A stretch of 64,000 nt of DNA from Fodinibacter luteus (GTDB taxonomy: Bacteria > Actinomycetota > Actinomycetes > Actinomycetales > Dermatophilaceae): positions 62,001 to 126,000 of the forward strand of contig NZ_BAABGM010000013.1 in NCBI RefSeq assembly GCF_039541575.1. The letters run 5' to 3'. The notes under the pieces were generated by a model. The model had not been told where the DNA came from, searched no databases, and saw nothing but the letters and a program-made list of their open reading frames with translations. Of this stretch, positions 16,739-25,505 are shown piece after piece; position 1 is the first letter of the stretch, and each line of letters opens with the position of its first letter. Both the position numbers and the translations under genes were made by a program.

Positions 16739-17263
16739 ATGACCCCCGAACCGGGCGACCCGGTCCCCCTGCGCGACCTGTCCGGCCACCCGGGCGTGCG
16801 GGCGGTCCTGGACACCCTGGCGCTGCACCACATCACCCCGGAGGTGCGCCACCTCCCGGATGCCGTGCGCACGGCCAGGGCGGCCGCCGAGGCCCTCGGG
16901 ACCTCCCCCGCCGAGATCGCGAACAGCCTCGTCTTCGTCGCGACGACCCACGAGGGCGAGCGGCAGCCCCTCCTCGTCCTCGCCTCCGGCGGGCACCGGG
17001 TCGACGTCGACAAGGTGGCCGACCTCGTCGGGCTCGCGTCGGTCGAGCAGGCCGACCCCGAGTTCGTGCGCCGCCACACGGGGTTCGCCATCGGCGGGGT
17101 CGCCCCGGTCGGCCACCCCCGGCCGATCCACACCATCATCGACGTCACCCTCGGGCGCTACGACACGGTGTGGGCGGCGGCGGGGCACAGCCACTCCGTG
17201 TTCGCGACGACCTACGACGAGCTCATCCGGATCACCGGTGGGCACCCGATGGACGTCGCCTGA
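16739..17263 (+). CDS. YbaK/EbsC-type aminoacyl-tRNA deacylase
   Basis: This 174-residue protein contains a single YbaK/ProRS-INS domain, which hydrolyses mischarged aminoacyl-tRNAs such as Cys- or Ala-tRNA(Pro). Seen motifs include AEIANSLVFVA, the region around the catalytic Lys (HRVDVDKVADLVG), GFAIGGVAPVGH and the C-terminal FATTYDELIRITGG. Length fits stand-alone family members. It is divergent from the SOS operon, has its own -10 and appears monocistronic. Exact tRNA specificity cannot be read. Confidence 0.88.
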   Translation: MTPEPGDPVPLRDLSGHPGVRAVLDTLALHHITPEVRHLPDAVRTARAAAEALGTSPAEIANSLVFVATTHEGERQPLLVLASGGHRVDVDKVADLVGLASVEQADPEFVRRHTGFAIGGVAPVGHPRPIHTIIDVTLGRYDTVWAAAGHSHSVFATTYDELIRITGGHPMDVA

Positions 17264-17311
17264 CCGACCCCGGTCGCCCGGTCCACCGCACCGCTCGACC
17301 GCCGAGCGCGC

Positions 17312-17476
17312 TCAGCCGGATACGCCCCCCGGCCGGGCGAGGTCGTCCACCGAGGCGAGCGGCACGACGCCCGATGCCGCGGCCGACAGCACGGGGTCCC
17401 GGTGCTCGGCGGCGACCGGCCGGTCCTCGCCCACGAGGTGGACCAACGTCGCGGCGTCGAGGACGAAGCGGGTCAT
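17312..17476 (-). pseudogene. Truncated PIN-domain-like reading frame coupled to metF
   Basis: The 54-residue product begins MTRFVLDAATLVHLVGED, which resembles the first strand and first catalytic Asp of VapC-type PIN nucleases, but the rest of a PIN domain (about 130 residues) is missing. Its ATG overlaps the metF stop in an ATGA arrangement (17473-17476), as in a genuine operon. The most likely reading is a decayed toxin or PIN gene after metF; a real short protein is possible. No antitoxin gene is nearby. Confidence 0.45.
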
Positions 17477-18384
17477 GGCCCCAGCGCGAGGTGGTCGTGC
17501 ACCTCGAGCGTGGCCGTCGACCGGTTCATCGTGATGAAGTGGATGCCGGGCGCGCCCTCGTCGAGCATCCGCCGGCCGATCTCGGTCGCGATCTCGACCC
17601 CGACCGCGCGCACCGCCGCAGGGTCGTCCTTGACGGCCTCGAGGCGCGCGACGACCGCGGGCGGCAGCGGCGTGCCCATGAGCTCGGACATCCGGTGGAT
17701 CTGGCGGAGGTTGGTCACCGGCATCAGGCCCGGGGTGATCGGCAGGTCGCGCCGAGCCGCGACCCGGTCGCGCAGCCGCAGGTAGCTGTCGGCGTCGAAG
17801 ACCATCTGGGTGATCGCGAAGCTCGCCCCGGCATCCGCCTTGCGGACGAGCACGTCGACGTCGTGGTCGAGGTCGGGGCTGGCGGGGTGAACGTCCGGGA
17901 AGGCGGCGACACCGACGGTGAAGTCGCCGAGCCCGCGGATGAGCTCGACGAGGTGGTCGGCGTGGTCGAGGCCCTCGGGGTGCGGGGTCCACGCACCGCG
18001 CACGTCGCCCGGTGGGTCGCCGCGCAGGGCGAGGATGTTGCGGACCCCCGATGCGGCGTAGGCCCCCACGACGTGGCGCAGCTGGCGCACCGACGCCCCC
18101 ACGCAGGTGAGGTGCGCCAGCGGGGTCAGCGTCGTCTCGTCGGCGATCCGGCCCGTGACACGCACGGTGCGGTCCTGGGTGGTGCCCCCGGCGCCGTACG
18201 TCACCGAGACGAACGCCGGGTGCAGCCGCTCGAGGTGCCGGACGGCGGTCCACAGCTGGGCCTCGGCCTCGTCGTCCCTGGGGGGGAAGAACTCGAAGCT
18301 GATCGAGGGCCGCGACTCGGCCAGGCGCGCCGGGATGGACGCGACGAGGTGCGCCGGCCGTCCCCCTCCTCCGTAGTGCGCCAT
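17473..18384 (-). CDS. metF: 5,10-methylenetetrahydrofolate reductase
   Basis: This 303-residue TIM-barrel flavoenzyme reduces methylene-THF to 5-methyl-THF for methionine synthesis. It has the family signature SISFEFFPPRDDEAE near the N-terminus (with the catalytic Glu), then VSVTYGAGGTT, LRGDPPGD and FAITQMVFDADSYL. Length is typical. The start is ATG 18384, seven bases after a TACCCT -10, so the mRNA is probably leaderless; upstream in-frame codons would extend into the divergent promoter. The stop overlaps the start of the small PIN-like frame by four bases. Confidence 0.95.
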   Translation of the reverse strand: MAHYGGGGRPAHLVASIPARLAESRPSISFEFFPPRDDEAEAQLWTAVRHLERLHPAFVSVTYGAGGTTQDRTVRVTGRIADETTLTPLAHLTCVGASVRQLRHVVGAYAASGVRNILALRGDPPGDVRGAWTPHPEGLDHADHLVELIRGLGDFTVGVAAFPDVHPASPDLDHDVDVLVRKADAGASFAITQMVFDADSYLRLRDRVAARRDLPITPGLMPVTNLRQIHRMSELMGTPLPPAVVARLEAVKDDPAAVRAVGVEIATEIGRRMLDEGAPGIHFITMNRSTATLEVHDHLALGP

Positions 18385-18391
18385 GGCGGTG

Positions 18392-18397
18392 AGGGTA
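18392..18397 (-). promoter_or_regulatory. -10 element of metF, leaderless
   Basis: Minus-strand TACCCT lies seven bases before the metF ATG. It is back to back with the rightward -10 at 18415-18420. Confidence 0.55.
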
Positions 18398-18414
18398 GTC
18401 GAGGGGCCACGCCG

Positions 18415-18420
18415 TAGGCT
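18415..18420 (+). promoter_or_regulatory. -10 element of the polyprenyl synthase gene
   Basis: TAGGCT is placed to give a 5' leader of about 45 bases before the GTG at 18474. Confidence 0.4.
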
Positions 18421-18473
18421 CGGCTCACCCAGCATCCGACCACCGCTCCCGTGGGTCGTCCAGGAGGTCCGCC

Positions 18474-19559
18474 GTGCCCAGCCCGCTCGAGAGCGTCGAC
18501 CTGCGGCACCGGGTCCAGCAGGTCCTCGACGCCGAGCTCGCGGCCCAGGCCGAGGTGCTCGCCGAGCTCGGCCCCGACGTCGACGAGCTGCTCACGGCCG
18601 TCGCCGCCCTGTTGCGTGGGGGCAAGCGCCTGCGCGCGGCCTTCGTGTACTGGGGGCACCGCGCCGCCGGTCGGCCCGACTCCGACGCCCTCGTGCGGCT
18701 CGCGAGCGCCATGGAGCTCTTCCAGGCCGCCGCGCTCATCCACGACGACGTCATGGACGACTCCGACACCCGCCGTGGGATGCCGGCCGCGCACCGTGCG
18801 TTCGCCCACGCCCACGCCGCGCGCGGCTGGGCGGGCGACGGGGCGCGCTTCGGGCTCGCCGGCGCCGTCCTCGCGGGCAACCTGTGCCTCACGTGGACCG
18901 ACGAGGTCTACGCGACGTGCGGACTGCCCGAGGCCGACCTCGCGCGCGGCCGTCCCGTCTTCGACCGGATGCGCACCCAGCTCATGGCGGGGCAGTTCCT
19001 CGACGTCGTCGAGTCGGTGCGGCCGTGGCACGGAATCGGCGACGACGAGCGCATCGAGCGGGCCGGGCGGGTCATCCGCTTCAAGAGCGCGAAGTACTCC
19101 GTCGAGCACCCGCTCCTCATCGGCGCGACGACCGGGGGGCTCGACGCCGCCGGGCTCGCCGCCCTGTCGCGCTACGGGCTCGACCTCGGTCGTGGGTTCC
19201 AGATGCGCGACGACCTCCTCGGCGTCTTCGGCGACCCGGGCGAGACCGGCAAGCCCGCCGGTGACGACCTGCGCGAGGGCAAGCGCACCGTGCTGCTCGC
19301 CCACGCCCTCGCCGGCACCGGGGCCCGGAGCCGCGACCGGGTCGAGGCCCTGCTCGGCCGCCCCGACCTCGACACCGCTCAGGTCGACGAGCTGCGCACG
19401 ATCATCGAGGCGTCGGGCGCGGTGACCCGGCTCGAGGACGAGATCTCGCGGCTCGCGGCCTCCGCACGCGCGGCGGTCGAGGGAGCGCCCTCGCTCGAGC
19501 CGCAGGCGCGCGCCGCCCTCCTCGAGCTCGTCGAGGTCGCGACGTCCCGGACCTCCTGA
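18474..19559 (+). CDS. Polyprenyl (geranylgeranyl-type) diphosphate synthase
   Basis: This 361-residue trans-isoprenyl diphosphate synthase chains isopentenyl diphosphate onto allylic diphosphates. The first aspartate-rich motif is LIHDDVMDDSDTRRG and the second is FQMRDDLLGVFGD; the Gly-Lys region GGKRLRAAF is near residue 48. It is the counterpart of IdsA/IdsA2 in mycobacteria. Ala/Met-Glu-Leu (SAMELFQAAA) before the first motif suggests a short product (C20-C25), but chain length is only an inference. GTG 18474 is preceded by AGGAGG. It converges with the Rv2175c-like gene; a GC-rich imperfect hairpin in the 52-base gap could serve both as terminator. Confidence 0.9.
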   Translation: MPSPLESVDLRHRVQQVLDAELAAQAEVLAELGPDVDELLTAVAALLRGGKRLRAAFVYWGHRAAGRPDSDALVRLASAMELFQAAALIHDDVMDDSDTRRGMPAAHRAFAHAHAARGWAGDGARFGLAGAVLAGNLCLTWTDEVYATCGLPEADLARGRPVFDRMRTQLMAGQFLDVVESVRPWHGIGDDERIERAGRVIRFKSAKYSVEHPLLIGATTGGLDAAGLAALSRYGLDLGRGFQMRDDLLGVFGDPGETGKPAGDDLREGKRTVLLAHALAGTGARSRDRVEALLGRPDLDTAQVDELRTIIEASGAVTRLEDEISRLAASARAAVEGAPSLEPQARAALLELVEVATSRTS

Positions 19560-19611
19560 GCGGGCCACCGGGGGGCCGGGGCCGCGCCGGGCCCGGCCTG
19601 CGGGGAGGAGG

Positions 19612-20007
19612 CTAGAAGGCCTCCTCCATCGCCCGGCGGCGGACCTCGGTCTTGAAGCCGGCGCGGATCGCGTCGAGCGGGGTGCCCGGCACGGGGAGGG
19701 TGTCGTCGGGCGTGTGCAGCCAGCGGATGATCTCGACGTCGGTCATGCCGCCGTCGGCGAGCACCGTGAAGGTGCCCCTGAGGGCGGTCAACGGCCCGTC
19801 GGCGTCGAGGAACCCCTCGGGGACGGCGGCGACGCGCCGCTCCCCCACCCGGTGGGCGAGCAGCTCGCGGTCCTCGACGAGGCGGCGCACCGCGGAGAGG
19901 GGGAGGCCGAGCCGCTCGGCGACGTCCGGCACGGTCAGCCACGAGCCGACGAGGGCCTCGACGTCGTCCGCGGTCGGCGGGGCGGAGTCCTGGGAAGCGT
20001 CGCTCAC
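19612..20007 (-). CDS. Rv2175c-family DNA-binding protein
   Basis: This 131-residue protein matches the Rv2175c family: a winged helix-turn-helix near residues 20-65 (LTVPDVAERLGLPLSAVRRLVED) and a second small helical domain (GGMTDVEIIRWLHTPDDTL). In M. tuberculosis Rv2175c binds DNA and is phosphorylated by the neighbouring kinase PknL, which lies just downstream here too (21317-23266). The conserved neighbourhood suggests the same kinase-substrate pairing. The start chosen is GTG 20007, which gives the usual short acidic N-terminus. Confidence 0.88.
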   Translation of the reverse strand: MSDASQDSAPPTADDVEALVGSWLTVPDVAERLGLPLSAVRRLVEDRELLAHRVGERRVAAVPEGFLDADGPLTALRGTFTVLADGGMTDVEIIRWLHTPDDTLPVPGTPLDAIRAGFKTEVRRRAMEEAF

Positions 20008-20079
20008 GGTGCTCAGGGTGCCACAGCACCGCGGGAAACCGCAGGTCGCGGCCTGCGCGCGGGATGACGTCACTCCCGG

Positions 20080-20112
20080 TACCGTGTGTCCCAGAAACCT
20101 CACTGGACACAC
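20080..20112 (+). promoter_or_regulatory. Promoter and leader hairpin of the LysM gene
   Basis: TACCGT at 20080-20085 is a likely -10. An 8-bp inverted repeat (20084-20091 with 20105-20112, 13-base loop) begins at the expected transcription start, so the roughly 50-base leader would open with a hairpin. Confidence 0.45.
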
Positions 20113-20143
20113 CGACCACTCCTTTCACAGGCAAGGACGCGCC

Positions 20144-21265
20144 ATGGTCATCTCCGCCCCTCCCGCGACGGCCCCGGAGGTCGTCGTGCTGCCGTCGGCC
20201 GGCGTCGCGGCCGCGAACCCGGCCCCGCACGGGTGGACGACACACACCGTGCGCCCGGGGGACACGCTCATCGGCATCGCGGCCCGCTACCGCACGACCG
20301 TCGGCGTCCTCGCCGCGCGCAACGAGATCCGCGACCGAGGCCACATCGTCGCCGGGACCCGCCTCGCCGTGCCCCGCACGACCCCGGCGAAGAGCGCGAA
20401 GCGGCCCACGCCGCAGCAACCGAGGACCGTCCACGTCGTGCGCAGCGGGGACACGCTCATCGGCATCGCCGCCCGGTACCGGGTGCCGCTCGCCTCGGTC
20501 CTCAAGGCGAACCGGCTCACGGCGCGGTCGGTCATCCACCCCGGCCAGAAGGTCACCGTCCGCGCGGCGGCGGCGACCGCGACCGCCGCCCGCACCGTGG
20601 CCAAGGGCACGAGGTACCGGGTGCGGGCCGGCGACACGCTCGGCGCCATCGCGATCCGGCACCGGACCTCGGTGGGGGCGATCGCCCGGGCGAGCGGCAT
20701 CTCGACCCGATCCGTCATCCGCCCCGGTCAGCGGCTCACCATCCCCGGGCGGGCGGGCGGGTCCACGACCACGGCGAAGCAGCCCGTCCCGGACACCTTC
20801 AACGGCGTGCGGTACCCGCGCTCCGTGGCCGAGGCCGCCGCGCGGAACCGGGCGATCCTCGCCAAGCGCTCGGTGCCGAGCCGCACGACGACGAAGTCGA
20901 TGATCGTCAGCACGGCCCGGCGGCACGGGGTCGACCCCAAGCTCGCGCTCGCCGTCGCCTACCAGGAGTCCGGCTGGAACCAGCGCGCGGTCTCCCCCGC
21001 CAACGCCGTGGGCGTGATGCAGGTCATCCCGGATGCCGGGCGGTGGGCGTCCGACCTCGCCGGTCGCCGCCTCGACCTGCTCGACCCGCAGGACAACGTC
21101 ACCGCCGGCGTCGTCATCCTCAGGGCCCTCGGACGGGCCACGACCAGCCCGGAGAAGGCCGTGGCGGCGTACTACCAGGGTCTCGGGGCGCTGCAGAAGC
21201 ACGGGATGTACACCGACACCAAGCAGTACGTCCGCACCGTCATGGCCCTGCGCAAGACCATGTGA
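20144..21265 (+). CDS. Triple-LysM protein with lytic transglycosylase domain
   Basis: This 373-residue protein has three LysM peptidoglycan-binding repeats (near residues 27-72, 93-140 and 160-205; signatures VRPGDTLIGIAARYRTT, VRSGDTLIGIAARYRVP, VRAGDTLGAIAIRHRTS) and a C-terminal SLT/lysozyme-like domain. The transglycosylase Glu is in AVAYQESGWNQRAVSP, followed by GVMQVIPDAG and AAYYQG. It should cut or remodel cell wall glycan. Oddly, no Sec signal peptide is visible: the N-terminus (MVISAPPATAPEVVVLPSAG) has no basic region and no long hydrophobic core, and no in-frame upstream start exists after the promoter. AAGGA supports the ATG. Confidence 0.88.
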   Translation: MVISAPPATAPEVVVLPSAGVAAANPAPHGWTTHTVRPGDTLIGIAARYRTTVGVLAARNEIRDRGHIVAGTRLAVPRTTPAKSAKRPTPQQPRTVHVVRSGDTLIGIAARYRVPLASVLKANRLTARSVIHPGQKVTVRAAAATATAARTVAKGTRYRVRAGDTLGAIAIRHRTSVGAIARASGISTRSVIRPGQRLTIPGRAGGSTTTAKQPVPDTFNGVRYPRSVAEAAARNRAILAKRSVPSRTTTKSMIVSTARRHGVDPKLALAVAYQESGWNQRAVSPANAVGVMQVIPDAGRWASDLAGRRLDLLDPQDNVTAGVVILRALGRATTSPEKAVAAYYQGLGALQKHGMYTDTKQYVRTVMALRKTM

Positions 21266-21304
21266 GCGCGACGGACGGTGACGGGGACCGTGCCCGGGAG
21301 TACG

Positions 21305-21310
21305 TACACT
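21305..21310 (+). promoter_or_regulatory. -10 element of pknL, leaderless
   Basis: TACACT ends six bases before GTG 21317, fixing that codon rather than GTG 21278 as the likely start. Confidence 0.55.
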
Positions 21311-21316
21311 CGTGCG

Positions 21317-23266
21317 GTGTCATCCACCGGCGACGCGCTCATCGGGCGCACCCTCGACGGACGCTACCGCGTGCTCCGTCACCTCGCCGACGGCGGGATG
21401 GCCACGGTCTACCTCGCCGTCGACGAACGGCTCGAGCGCGAGGTCGCCCTCAAGGTCATGCGCCCGCACCTCGTCCACGACGAGAGCTTCGTCACCCGGT
21501 TCCGGCGCGAGGCCCGCTCGGCCGCCTCGCTGTCGCACCCGAACGTCGTCGCCGTCTACGACCAGGGCACCGACGACGACTGCGTCTTCCTCGCGATGGA
21601 GTACGTGCCGGGCCTCACCCTGCGCGAGGTGCTCCACGACGAGGGGCCGCTGTCGCCCCGCGCCGCCCTCGACGTCCTCGAGCCGGTGCTCCTCGCGCTC
21701 GCCGAGGCCCACTCCAAGGGCCTGATCCACCGCGACGTCAAGCCCGAGAACGTCATCCTCAACGACAACGGCACGGTCAAGGTGGCCGACTTCGGCCTGG
21801 CCCGGGCCGTGACGAGCCAGACCGTCACGAGCTCGTCGGGGCTTCTCCTCGGCACCGTGGCCTACCTGTCCCCCGAGCAGGTCGAACGGGGCATCGCCGA
21901 CGCCCGCAGCGACGTGTACGCCGCGGGCCTCGTGCTCTTCGAGATGCTCACCGGCACCAAGGCCTTCACCGGCGAGACCCCGATCCACGTCGCGTACCAG
22001 CACGTCCACGGCGGCGTGCCGACCCCGTCGAGCCGGGTCCCGGGCCTCGACCCCGCCCTCGACGAGCTCGTCGAGGTGGCCACGGCCCGCGACCCCGACG
22101 AGCGACCGGCGGATGCCGCGGCGTTCCTCGAGCTCGTGCGCCGCGCCCGGGCGTCCCTGTCCCCCGCCGCCCTCGACGCCCGGCCGGCCGGCAGCGCCGC
22201 CCTCGCCGCGGCATCCGTCCCCACGGCGACCGCCGCCCTGCCCGTGCAGGGGTCCGCGGGCGCGGCGACCGCCCTGGGCCACGGCGCGGGCGGGGGTGTG
22301 GCGACGCGGCCCCGCTCGGACACCACCGCCCTGGCCGTGACCTCCGCGCCGCTCGAGGGGGTCGTCGTCGCCGGTGGCGGCCGCCGCCGTGGCAGCCGCC
22401 GATGGTGGCCTGCCGTCGTGGCCTCGGCCCTCGTCGCGGCCCTCACCGCGTGGTTCTTCGTGCTCGGCCCGGGCGCCACGGCGACCGTGCCGTCGGTGCA
22501 GGGGCGCCCACAGGACGAGGCGGTGTCGGCCGTGCGCACGGCATCCCTCGACCCCCGGGTGTCGGAGGCGTTCGACGAGACGGTGCCGAAGGGGCAGGTC
22601 GTCTCGGCCGACCCCGGCCCCGGCACGACGGTCCGCCGGGGCACCGACGTCGCGATCGTCGTGTCCAAGGGGCCGGAGCGCTACGAGGTGCCCCCCGTCG
22701 TCGGGATGAGCCTGGCCGAGGCCAGCGCCCGCATCGAGGAGGGCAACCTCGCCGTCGGCAAGGTCTCGAAGGCCTTCGACGAGAAGGTGCCTGAAGGGCA
22801 GGTCGTCTCGGCGAAGCCCGGACCCGGCGCGAGCCTGAAGAAGGACACGGCGGTCGCGATGACGGTGAGCAAGGGCCGCCAGCCGATCACGGTGCCCGAC
22901 CACACCGGCAAGAACGCCGAGAAGGCCGCCCGGGCCCTCGACGAGCTCGGCCTCGACGTCGACGCGAGCCGCGAGGAGAACAGCGACACCGTGCCCAAGG
23001 GCCGCGTCATCAGCCAGAGCCCGCGCGACGGCACGCTGTACCGCGGGGACACCGTGACGCTCGTCGTGTCCAAGGGCCCGGTCATGGTCGACGTCCCCGA
23101 CGTCGTCGGCCAACAGCTGGACCCGGCCCGTCGCACCCTCGAGGGCGCCGGGTTCGAGGTCGAGGTGCGCCGGGCGCTCGGCGGGTTCTTCGGCACCGTC
23201 CGGCTCCAGGACCCCGCCGGCGGCAAGGCCCCCAAGGGCAGCACCATCACCCTGACGATCGTCTGA
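21317..23266 (+). CDS. pknL: Serine/threonine protein kinase with four PASTA domains
   Basis: This 649-residue receptor kinase has an N-terminal Hanks-type kinase domain: glycine loop LADGGMATVY, catalytic loop IHRDVKPENVILND, and DFG in VADFGLARAV. A Pro/Ala-rich linker leads to one membrane segment near residues 364-387 (WWPAVVASALVAALTAWFF). Four extracellular PASTA repeats follow, each ending in a VSKG or similar strand, and should sense peptidoglycan fragments or lipid II. Topology is kinase inside, PASTA outside. The neighbouring Rv2175c-like protein is its probable substrate. The start is GTG 21317 because TACACT lies six bases upstream; GTG 21278 is the alternative. Confidence 0.93.
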   Translation: MSSTGDALIGRTLDGRYRVLRHLADGGMATVYLAVDERLEREVALKVMRPHLVHDESFVTRFRREARSAASLSHPNVVAVYDQGTDDDCVFLAMEYVPGLTLREVLHDEGPLSPRAALDVLEPVLLALAEAHSKGLIHRDVKPENVILNDNGTVKVADFGLARAVTSQTVTSSSGLLLGTVAYLSPEQVERGIADARSDVYAAGLVLFEMLTGTKAFTGETPIHVAYQHVHGGVPTPSSRVPGLDPALDELVEVATARDPDERPADAAAFLELVRRARASLSPAALDARPAGSAALAAASVPTATAALPVQGSAGAATALGHGAGGGVATRPRSDTTALAVTSAPLEGVVVAGGGRRRGSRRWWPAVVASALVAALTAWFFVLGPGATATVPSVQGRPQDEAVSAVRTASLDPRVSEAFDETVPKGQVVSADPGPGTTVRRGTDVAIVVSKGPERYEVPPVVGMSLAEASARIEEGNLAVGKVSKAFDEKVPEGQVVSAKPGPGASLKKDTAVAMTVSKGRQPITVPDHTGKNAEKAARALDELGLDVDASREENSDTVPKGRVISQSPRDGTLYRGDTVTLVVSKGPVMVDVPDVVGQQLDPARRTLEGAGFEVEVRRALGGFFGTVRLQDPAGGKAPKGSTITLTIV

Positions 23267-23271
23267 CCGCC

Positions 23272-24192
23272 GTGACCGCCCCCGCCGGGCACGCCCGGCT
23301 CGCCACGATCCTCCTCGTCTGCGTGACGGCCGTCTGGGGCTCGACGTTCTTCCTCATCCGCGACCTCGTCGAGACCGTGCCGCCCGCCGACTTCCTCACC
23401 GTGCGGTTCGGCATCGCGGCGGCCGTCATGTTCGTCCTGTTCCGCCGCCAGACGCTCGCCCTCGGCCGCCGCGACCTGCGCATCGGGGTCGTCCTCGGCG
23501 TCCTGTACGGGTCGGCGCAGGTGCTGCAGACGATGGGCCTGCAGCACACCGACGCCTCGGTCTCGGGGTTCATCACGGGCACCTACGTCGTGCTCACGCC
23601 AGTCATCGGGGCGGTGCTCCTGCACGAGCACATCGGCCGCGTCACCTGGGTCGCGGTGGCCCTCGCGACCGCCGGGCTGGCCCTGCTGTCCCTCCAGGGG
23701 TTCGCGGTCGGGCTCGGTGAGGCGCTCACCCTGCTGTCGGCCGTGCTCTACGCCGGGCACATCGTGGCGCTCGGCCGGTGGTCGACCCCCCGCGCGGCCG
23801 TCGGCCTGGCCACCGTGCAGGCCGGGGTCATCACGCTCGTCACCGGCGTCGCGGCCGTGCCGGGCGGGCTCACCCTGCCCGCCGACGGCGGCCAGTGGGC
23901 CTCGCTGCTCTACATGGCCCTCGTCGCCGGGGCCCTCGCCCTGTGGGCGCAGACCTGGGCGCAGGCGCACCTCACCGCGACCCGCGCCGCCATCGTCATG
24001 GCGCTCGAGCCGGTGTTCGCCGCGTTCTTCGCGGTGCTCCTCGGCGGCGAGAGCCTGACCCGGCGGATGCTCGTCGGCGGCGCCCTCGTCGTCGCCGCGA
24101 TGTACCTCGTCGAGCTGCGCTCCACCCCGCGCGACCCGGACGCGACGGCGGCCGAGGACCCACCCGTCGAGGCACTCCACCACGACGTCTGA
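23272..24192 (+). CDS. EamA/DMT-superfamily transporter
   Basis: This 306-residue protein has about ten membrane segments arranged as two EamA halves, beginning VTAVWGSTFFLIRDL and, in the first half, MGLQHTDASVSGFITGTYV. The second half carries RAAIVMALEPVFAAFF. Members export amino acids, metabolites or drugs; substrate is unknown. GTG 23272 starts five bases after the pknL stop, so it may be co-transcribed with the kinase. Confidence 0.88.
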   Translation: MTAPAGHARLATILLVCVTAVWGSTFFLIRDLVETVPPADFLTVRFGIAAAVMFVLFRRQTLALGRRDLRIGVVLGVLYGSAQVLQTMGLQHTDASVSGFITGTYVVLTPVIGAVLLHEHIGRVTWVAVALATAGLALLSLQGFAVGLGEALTLLSAVLYAGHIVALGRWSTPRAAVGLATVQAGVITLVTGVAAVPGGLTLPADGGQWASLLYMALVAGALALWAQTWAQAHLTATRAAIVMALEPVFAAFFAVLLGGESLTRRMLVGGALVVAAMYLVELRSTPRDPDATAAEDPPVEALHHDV

Positions 24193-24196
24193 GCGT

Positions 24197-24263
24197 CTCC
24201 TTGCACATCACCCACGTCGAGGGCCCTGCGGGTGGCGGCCCCGGGTGCGTGATGTGCAAGGAG
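24197..24263. repeat. Intergenic palindrome after the EamA gene
   Basis: Arms 24197-24211 and 24249-24263 are perfect 15-base complements around a 37-base GC-rich centre that can itself pair partly. Length and layout resemble the two palindromes inside dnaE2. It could terminate the EamA transcript, although it lacks a U-tract and has a long loop. Confidence 0.65.
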
Positions 24264-24296
24264 TCGTGGGGTTCGGGCGGTGGCGGGGCCGCACCG

Positions 24297-24302
24297 TAGG
24301 GT
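24297..24302 (+). promoter_or_regulatory. -10 element of the deacetylase gene, leaderless
   Basis: TAGGGT ends six bases before the ATG at 24309. Confidence 0.5.
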
Positions 24303-24308
24303 GCAGCC

Positions 24309-25352
24309 ATGGACGAGCCGGGAGCCACGCGTCAGGATGCCGCGCGCGCGGGTGCCGCAGTCGGCTCCCCCGCGGCGCGGCGCGCCGTCCTGCGCGCCTT
24401 CGCGGCCTCCGGCGCCGTCGCCGCGCTCGCGGCGTGCGCACCCGGCACCGCGCGCCCCGGCTCGCGCCCGGCATCCGGCGCGCCGACCGCCGGTGCCGGG
24501 TCCACGGCATCCACCACGACCGGGCCGGCGACCACCCCGAGCCCGACGACCACCCCCAGCCCGGCGGACGCTTCGAGCCCGGCGGCCACTCCGGAACCCT
24601 CGGGCTCGGCCCCGGCACCGGTCACCCCGAGCCGGGCGGAGGTCGTGGCGACGTACAGCGGCCGACGCCCGACGTACTGGGGGCTCAGCGCCCCGGGCGT
24701 CGTCGAGCACGCCGGGCCGGCGGCGCGGGCCGCGGGCTCGGTGGTGCTGACGCTCGACGCCTGTGGCGGGCCTCGCGGCACCGGCTACGACACCGACCTC
24801 ATCGAGCTGCTGCGGCGGCACGAGGTCGCGGCGACCCTCTTCCTCAACCACCGGTGGGTCACCGAGCGGCCCGGCCCGGCCCGCGAGCTCGCGGCCGACC
24901 CCCTCTTCGAGGTCACGAGCCACGGGGTGCGGCACCTGCCGCTCTCCGTCGACGGCCGGCGCGCCTACGGCATCCGCGGAACCCGCGACGTCGGGCAGGC
25001 GTACGACGAGCTCACCGGGAACAACGAGACGCTCGAGGAGCTCACCGGGGCGCCGGTGCGGTGGTTCCGCCCGGGCACGGCGTACTGCGACGACGTCGCG
25101 GCTCGGATGGCGCGCGAGCTCGGGACGCCCGTCGTCGGGTTCAGCGTCAACGGCGACGGGGGCGCCACCCTCGGCCCGGCCCAGGTGGCAGCGGAGGTCC
25201 GCCGGGCGCGCCCCGGCGACATCGTCATCGCCCACCTCAACCAGCCGTCGGGCGGCACGGCAGAGGGCTTCGCCAAGGCGCTCCCGAGGATGCTCGACGA
25301 GGGGACGACGTTCGCCCGGCTCGGCGACGTGCTCCCCGACGCCCCTCGGTGA
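24309..25352 (+). CDS. Polysaccharide deacetylase-family lipoprotein
   Basis: This 347-residue exported protein combines an N-terminal twin-residue basic/hydrophobic signal ending in the lipobox LAAC (Cys near residue 43), a Thr/Pro/Ser-rich linker of about 60 residues, and a NodB-like domain. The metal triad can be traced: LTLDACGGPRG (Asp-Asp position is only partly conserved, D-A rather than D-D), then SHGVRH (H-x3-H), and the WFRPGTAY strand. It probably acts on cell-wall glycans or peptidoglycan. The start is ATG 24309. Because the catalytic Asp region is non-standard, activity is less certain than fold. Confidence 0.82.
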   Translation: MDEPGATRQDAARAGAAVGSPAARRAVLRAFAASGAVAALAACAPGTARPGSRPASGAPTAGAGSTASTTTGPATTPSPTTTPSPADASSPAATPEPSGSAPAPVTPSRAEVVATYSGRRPTYWGLSAPGVVEHAGPAARAAGSVVLTLDACGGPRGTGYDTDLIELLRRHEVAATLFLNHRWVTERPGPARELAADPLFEVTSHGVRHLPLSVDGRRAYGIRGTRDVGQAYDELTGNNETLEELTGAPVRWFRPGTAYCDDVAARMARELGTPVVGFSVNGDGGATLGPAQVAAEVRRARPGDIVIAHLNQPSGGTAEGFAKALPRMLDEGTTFARLGDVLPDAPR

Positions 25353-25505
25353 CTCCCAGACCTGGGCCCAGCGGCTGCGCCGAGTGAGGCACGGCACTCC
25401 GCCGGGCCGGCCCCTCGGCGGGACAATGGAACCGGAGGACGACCGCGCCGGCGGACGGCCCGTCCGCGGCACGCCGCCCCGGTCAGGGTGAAGGGAATGA
25501 GTGCC

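Noticed and set aside
19998..20143. c-di-AMP (ydaO) riboswitch before the LysM gene
   Set aside because: The conserved ydaO core could not be found; only a short hairpin is present in the leader.
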